NCBI GenBank assembly: GCA_900318955.1
Contig: ONMJ01000016.1
Coordinates: 1 to 64,000, forward strand
From: an uncultured Bacteroidales bacterium
GTDB lineage: Bacteria > Bacteroidota > Bacteroidia > Bacteroidales > UBA932
DNA: 64,000 nt
Direction: 5' to 3'
Positions 60,603 to 64,000 of this stretch are shown one piece after another. Both the position numbers and the translations under genes were made by a program. The notes under the pieces are model-generated. The model did no database searches. It was not told where the DNA came from and was given only the letters and a program-made list of their open reading frames with translations. The first letter of the stretch is position 1; each line of letters begins with the position of its first letter.

Positions 60603-61586
60603 ATGTTTTTTGAATATCCTCAACTTCTCTGGCTGCTTGCCATCCCCGTCCTTTTGGTTGCTCTTTACGTGTGGAAAGAGCTGAAGGACAGGAGGCCGCA
60701 TCTTCGTGTGTCGACTCTGACTCCATGGAAGGAAGGAGGCCGATCGATTCTCGGCATTATTCGTCACGTCCCTTATGCCCTTCGGATTGCAGCCCTTTCC
60801 CTTATCATTATAGCCATAGCCCGTCCGAGGTCCGCAACTGAGATGGAAAAAGTTGATACAGAGGGGATTGATATAGTCCTTGCGATGGATGTCTCGACGA
60901 GTATGCTCGCTATGGACTTTAAGCCCAACAGGCTTAATGCGGCCAAGGATATTGCAGTTGAGTTCATTGCTGAGAGGCCTTCCGACAGGATGGGAATAGT
61001 TGTCTTTGCGGGCGAAAGTTATACCCAGTGTCCTCTTACTACCGACAGGGCCACCCTTATCAACCTGATGCAGGATGTCCAGACCGACCTTATCGAGGAT
61101 GGTACCGCTATCGGTAACGGACTTGCAACTGCGGTAGCGAGGATGAAGGATTCCGATGCCAAGAGTCGGGTGGTGATCCTCCTTACCGATGGTGTCAATA
61201 ATATGGGAGCCGTTACTCCGCAAGATGCGGCAGAGATTGCAAAGACCTATGGAATAAGGGTTTATACAATCGGTGTCGGGGCCAATGGAGAGGCTCCATA
61301 TCCGGTATTGACCCCATGGGGCAATGAGGTCCGCAACATGAAGGTCGAGATTGACGAGGACCTTCTCAAGAATATTGCGGATATGACCGGCGGAAAGTAT
61401 TTCCGCGCAACCGACAATACCAAGCTCGCCGAGATATACTCCGAGATTAACAGGATGGAGAAGACCCGTACGACTATCGACAGTTTCCCGGTCTACAAGG
61501 ATCTTTTCCCGAAATATGCAATTGCGGCCCTTGTGTGCCTCCTTTTGGAGATTCTCATCACCGTGATGCTAAGAAAAATGCCATAG
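60603..61586 (+). CDS. batA: BatA, VWA-domain membrane protein
   Basis: 327 residues. Two N-terminal membrane helices (LLWLLAIPVLLVALYVW and VPYALRIAALSLIIIAIA), then a VWA domain: the MIDAS motif DVSTS in VLAMDVSTSMLAMDF, then PLTTDRATL and ILLTDGVNN. One C-terminal helix (YAIAALVCLLLEILITV) follows. BatA and BatB are paired metal-ion-adhesion-site proteins of the Bacteroides aerotolerance operon; the mechanism is not established. Confidence 0.93.
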   Translation: MFFEYPQLLWLLAIPVLLVALYVWKELKDRRPHLRVSTLTPWKEGGRSILGIIRHVPYALRIAALSLIIIAIARPRSATEMEKVDTEGIDIVLAMDVSTSMLAMDFKPNRLNAAKDIAVEFIAERPSDRMGIVVFAGESYTQCPLTTDRATLINLMQDVQTDLIEDGTAIGNGLATAVARMKDSDAKSRVVILLTDGVNNMGAVTPQDAAEIAKTYGIRVYTIGVGANGEAPYPVLTPWGNEVRNMKVEIDEDLLKNIADMTGGKYFRATDNTKLAEIYSEINRMEKTRTTIDSFPVYKDLFPKYAIAALVCLLLEILITVMLRKMP

Positions 61587-61592
61587 AAGGAT

Positions 61593-62600
61593 ATGTTATT
61601 TTTTGCGAAATATCAGTTTTTGTATCTTCTGCTTCTGGTCCCGCTCATAATAGCGGGCTACGGCCTCATGAGATATATGAGGAGGAAGAGGATACGCTCT
61701 TTCGGAGACGAAGAGCTCGTAAAGGATCTTATGCCTTCGTATTCGGGACCGAAAGGGTGGGTGAGGGTGATTCTTTTCGCTCTCGCATTCGCCTTCTTCG
61801 CAATAGGCCTCGCCCGTCCCCAGATAGGGGCTAAGCTCTCCGAGCATAAGTCAAAGGGTGCGGAGATTATGGTCTGCCTCGATGTCTCCAACTCAATGCT
61901 TGCCGAGGATTATTCCCCGAACAGGCTTGAAAGAGCGAAACTGGCCATTTCCCGCCTAGCCGATAAGCTGCAGGATGACCGTATCGGTCTCATAATATTC
62001 GCGGGGACTCCTTTTGTCCAGCTCCCGATTACTACCGACTACATCTCAGCCAAGATGTTCCTTTCTAGCATCAATACCTCTTCAATTCCCGTGCAGGGTA
62101 CTGCCGTTGGAGATGCCATAATGCTGGCAATCAAGAGTTTCAGTTCGCAGAGCGAGAAGAGCCGAGTGATTGTCGTGATCTCTGATGGAGAGAACCATGA
62201 GGATGATGCGGAGGCGGCGGCTAAGCAGGCTGCCGAGATGGGGATCAAGGTCTATACAATAGGCGTCGGATCTTCCGAAGGCCAGCCTATCCCGATGGAC
62301 GGAGGTCTTCTGAAAGATAAAGATGGGAATATTGTAGTGACCCGTCTCGACGAGCAGACCCTTCGTCAAATCGCTTCTGCAGGGGGCGGAGCCTATATCC
62401 ATGCCGGGAATGAGGAATTCGGACTCAATCCTATTATAGACGACATCCGGAGGATGGAAGACGAGGAGTTCCAGAGTGTAATGTTCGAGGAGTTCGACGA
62501 GCAGTATATGTATTTCTTCGCAATCGCCCTTGCCCTGTTTGTAATAGAGATGCTGATAGGGGAGCGGAAACCGAAGAGAAAGATTTTTGGAAACGACTGA
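61593..62600 (+). CDS. batB: BatB, VWA-domain membrane protein
   Basis: 335 residues, the paralogue of BatA. Membrane helices at FLYLLLLVPLIIAGYGLM and WVRVILFALAFAFFAIGL, then the VWA domain with MIDAS DVSNS in CLDVSNSMLAEDYSPNRL, PITTDYISAKMF and VVISDGENHEDD. The C-terminal helix is YMYFFAIALALFVIEMLIG. It starts 6 bases after batA. Confidence 0.93.
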   Translation: MLFFAKYQFLYLLLLVPLIIAGYGLMRYMRRKRIRSFGDEELVKDLMPSYSGPKGWVRVILFALAFAFFAIGLARPQIGAKLSEHKSKGAEIMVCLDVSNSMLAEDYSPNRLERAKLAISRLADKLQDDRIGLIIFAGTPFVQLPITTDYISAKMFLSSINTSSIPVQGTAVGDAIMLAIKSFSSQSEKSRVIVVISDGENHEDDAEAAAKQAAEMGIKVYTIGVGSSEGQPIPMDGGLLKDKDGNIVVTRLDEQTLRQIASAGGGAYIHAGNEEFGLNPIIDDIRRMEDEEFQSVMFEEFDEQYMYFFAIALALFVIEMLIGERKPKRKIFGND

Positions 62601-62602
62601 TT

Positions 62603-63334
62603 ATGAGAAGGTTCATATATATAGTTATGCTACTTGTCCTGACCGGGACGACTGCTTTTTCCCAGACTGACAAGAAAGAGGTCCGGAAGGGGAACCGTTC
62701 TTTCCGGAAGGGGGAGTACGCCGAGGCGGACATTTCCTATAGAAAGGCTCTCCTTAAGGACAGCACCTCCATCGCCGCCAACTACAATCTCGCGAACAAT
62801 CTCTATCGTCAGGAGCAGTTTGACGAGGCGGGGAAATACCTTGAAAAAATCAAGGAAACAGCCCCTGCAACAAAGTACGGTGCGGATTATTTCTATAATC
62901 TAGGCGACGTGGCTCTCCAGAAAAAGGACTATCAAAGCGCTGTCATTGCTTTCGGCCAGTCGCTCCTTCTCCGTCCTGACGACATGGACGCAAAGGAGAA
63001 TTACATCTATGCAAAGCTGATGATGAAAAACCAGGGTGGAGGCGGTCAGGACCAGAATCAAGACCAGAATCAAGACCAGAATCAGGATCAGCAGCAGAAC
63101 CAGGATCAAAACCAAGATCAGCAGAACCAGGATCAGAACCAGAATAAGGATCAACAGGACCAGCAACAGAATCAGCAGCCTAAGCCCCAGCCTTCAGGAG
63201 GGCAGGAAATATCCCCCCAGCAGGCCCAGCAGATGCTGGAGGCTATCCAGAATATGGAAAAAGAGACTCAGGACAAGGTGAAGAAAGAGAAGGCAGCTGC
63301 TCTCAAGTCAAGACAAAAAGAGAAGAATTGGTAG
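62603..63334 (+). CDS. batC: BatC, TPR protein with Asp/Gln/Asn-rich repeat
   Basis: 243 residues with a signal peptide ending near TAFSQ. TPR repeats follow: VRKGNRSFRKGEYAEADISY, KDSTSIAANYNLANNLYRQ and YNLGDVALQKKDYQSAVIAF. From about 150 to 195 the chain is almost only Gln, Asn, Asp and Lys (NQDQNQDQNQDQ), then KPQPSGGQEISPQQAQQML and a Lys-rich end. The low-complexity stretch is encoded by an imperfect repeat of CAGAATCAAGAC. BatC is a periplasmic TPR scaffold of the Bat system. Confidence 0.9.
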   Translation: MRRFIYIVMLLVLTGTTAFSQTDKKEVRKGNRSFRKGEYAEADISYRKALLKDSTSIAANYNLANNLYRQEQFDEAGKYLEKIKETAPATKYGADYFYNLGDVALQKKDYQSAVIAFGQSLLLRPDDMDAKENYIYAKLMMKNQGGGGQDQNQDQNQDQNQDQQQNQDQNQDQQNQDQNQNKDQQDQQQNQQPKPQPSGGQEISPQQAQQMLEAIQNMEKETQDKVKKEKAAALKSRQKEKNW

Positions 63335-63338
63335 AAGT

Positions 63339-64000
63339 ATGAAAAGGATTATAACGGCACTGATAGTTGCTCTTTATGCAACCGCGGCCTTCGCGCAGAC
63401 CTCGATTTCGGTCGATGCCCATAAAGTTGTCGGCGTCGACGAGAGGTTCAATGTCGTCTTCGAAGTGGAGGGGGAAAATTCTCCATCGAATTTCACATGG
63501 AGCCCGGGGGATGATTTTCAGCTCGTTTGGGGGCCTCAGAAAGGTACTTCCAGCAGCGTTTCTATAGTAAACGGCAAGGTCTCGAAGTCTTCGAAGTCGA
63601 GTTTTACCTATATCCTTCTTCCCAAAAAGACCGGTACGTTTACTCTTCCCGCTGCTACGGCTACGGTCAAGGGCGAGACCATCTCTTCTAAGAGCATCAC
63701 TATCCAGGTGGTCCAGAACGGCGCGGGCCAGTCATCCGGAAGCAGCTCATCCTCAGGCGGAAGCGGCTCTTCATCGAGCGGCTCTGGAAGTTCCTCTTCA
63801 AGAGAGGCGGCCTCCGGAGAGGATGTTTTCATGAGACTCAACCTCTCAAAGACAAATGTGGTCGTAGGGGAGCCAATAACCGCGACCCTATCCCTCTATC
63901 AGAGAGCCAATATTGTAGGATTCGAAAATGCCCGTTTCCCTTCATTTGACGGGTTCTGGAGCCAGGAGACAGAGACTCCGAGCAATATTGAATTCCATCG
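63339..64000 (+). CDS. batD: BatD, N-terminal part (runs off the window)
   Basis: At least 220 residues; the 3' end lies outside. The signal peptide ends near AAFAQ. The N-terminal beta-domain (TSISVDAHKVVGVDERFNVV, SKSSFTYILLPKKTGTFTL) fits BatD. A Ser/Gly linker (SSGSSSSSGGSGSSSSGSG, about 130-150) joins it to a second beta-domain (LNLSKTNVVVGEPITATLSL). BatD usually ends in a membrane helix. It starts 4 bases after batC. Confidence 0.9.
   Translation, partial: MKRIITALIVALYATAAFAQTSISVDAHKVVGVDERFNVVFEVEGENSPSNFTWSPGDDFQLVWGPQKGTSSSVSIVNGKVSKSSKSSFTYILLPKKTGTFTLPAATATVKGETISSKSITIQVVQNGAGQSSGSSSSSGGSGSSSSGSGSSSSREAASGEDVFMRLNLSKTNVVVGEPITATLSLYQRANIVGFENARFPSFDGFWSQETETPSNIEFH

Overview
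The window is chromosomal DNA of a Bacteroidales bacterium. The evidence is the phylum's TAnnTTTG (-7) promoter boxes in front of many genes, a SusC/SusD pair, FimB/Mfa2-like and GLUG-repeat surface lipoproteins, the Bat (aerotolerance) operon, a glycine-lipid glsA/glsB pair, lineage families such as DUF4199, DUF4295, DUF4296 and DUF3575, and the gene order thrS-infC-rpmI-rplT. The family or genus cannot be fixed by eye.

Layout. 1-941: the 3' end of an rRNA operon (5S rRNA and terminator), then 0.8 kb without a gene, filled with short direct and inverted repeats. 942-4636: a secreted metallo-beta-lactamase-fold lipoprotein, facing a DUF4199/glycosyltransferase/phosphodiesterase operon. 4756-9991: translation and secretion genes (thrS, infC with an ATC start, rpmI, rplT, lepB, rpmB, rpmG and a frameshifted DUF4295 gene). 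10043-10770: an RNA-rich gap with a 6S-like RNA and a 37-codon gene with its own promoter. 10826-20513: phosphodiester glycosidase, organophosphate transporter, ftsY, pheT, DUF4296, amidohydrolase, radical SAM protein and deoC. 20521-24894: a fimbria-like lipoprotein/DUF3575/HExxH lipoprotein operon diverging from a histidine acid phosphatase. 24956-26574: tRNA-Leu(CAG), a metX-like gene, tRNA-Arg(TCT), a nested palindrome and three 55-bp tandem repeats. 26589-32740: two giant GLUG-repeat lipoproteins, one fused to an SGNH hydrolase. 32859-42225: esterase, MgtC, AraC regulator, acyl-CoA-synthetase-like enzyme, a small unknown and an orphan SusCD pair.

42360-52635 is the most interesting part. 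A phosphopantetheinyl transferase diverges from a 2392-residue non-ribosomal peptide synthetase read as C-A-T-C-A-T-reductase. Twenty-five bases later follow a membrane SpoIIE-type phosphatase fused to an anti-sigma-type kinase domain, and a STAS anti-anti-sigma protein. The synthetase should release an N-capped dipeptide as an aldehyde or alcohol. The two trailing genes look like a complete partner-switching sensor with no sigma factor nearby.

52636-64000: an intergenic region with two more tandem repeats, tRNA-Leu(GAG), rpsP-rimM, the glsA-glsB-DUF975 operon, truA, and the MoxR/DUF58/BatA/BatB/BatC/BatD operon, which runs off the end of the window.
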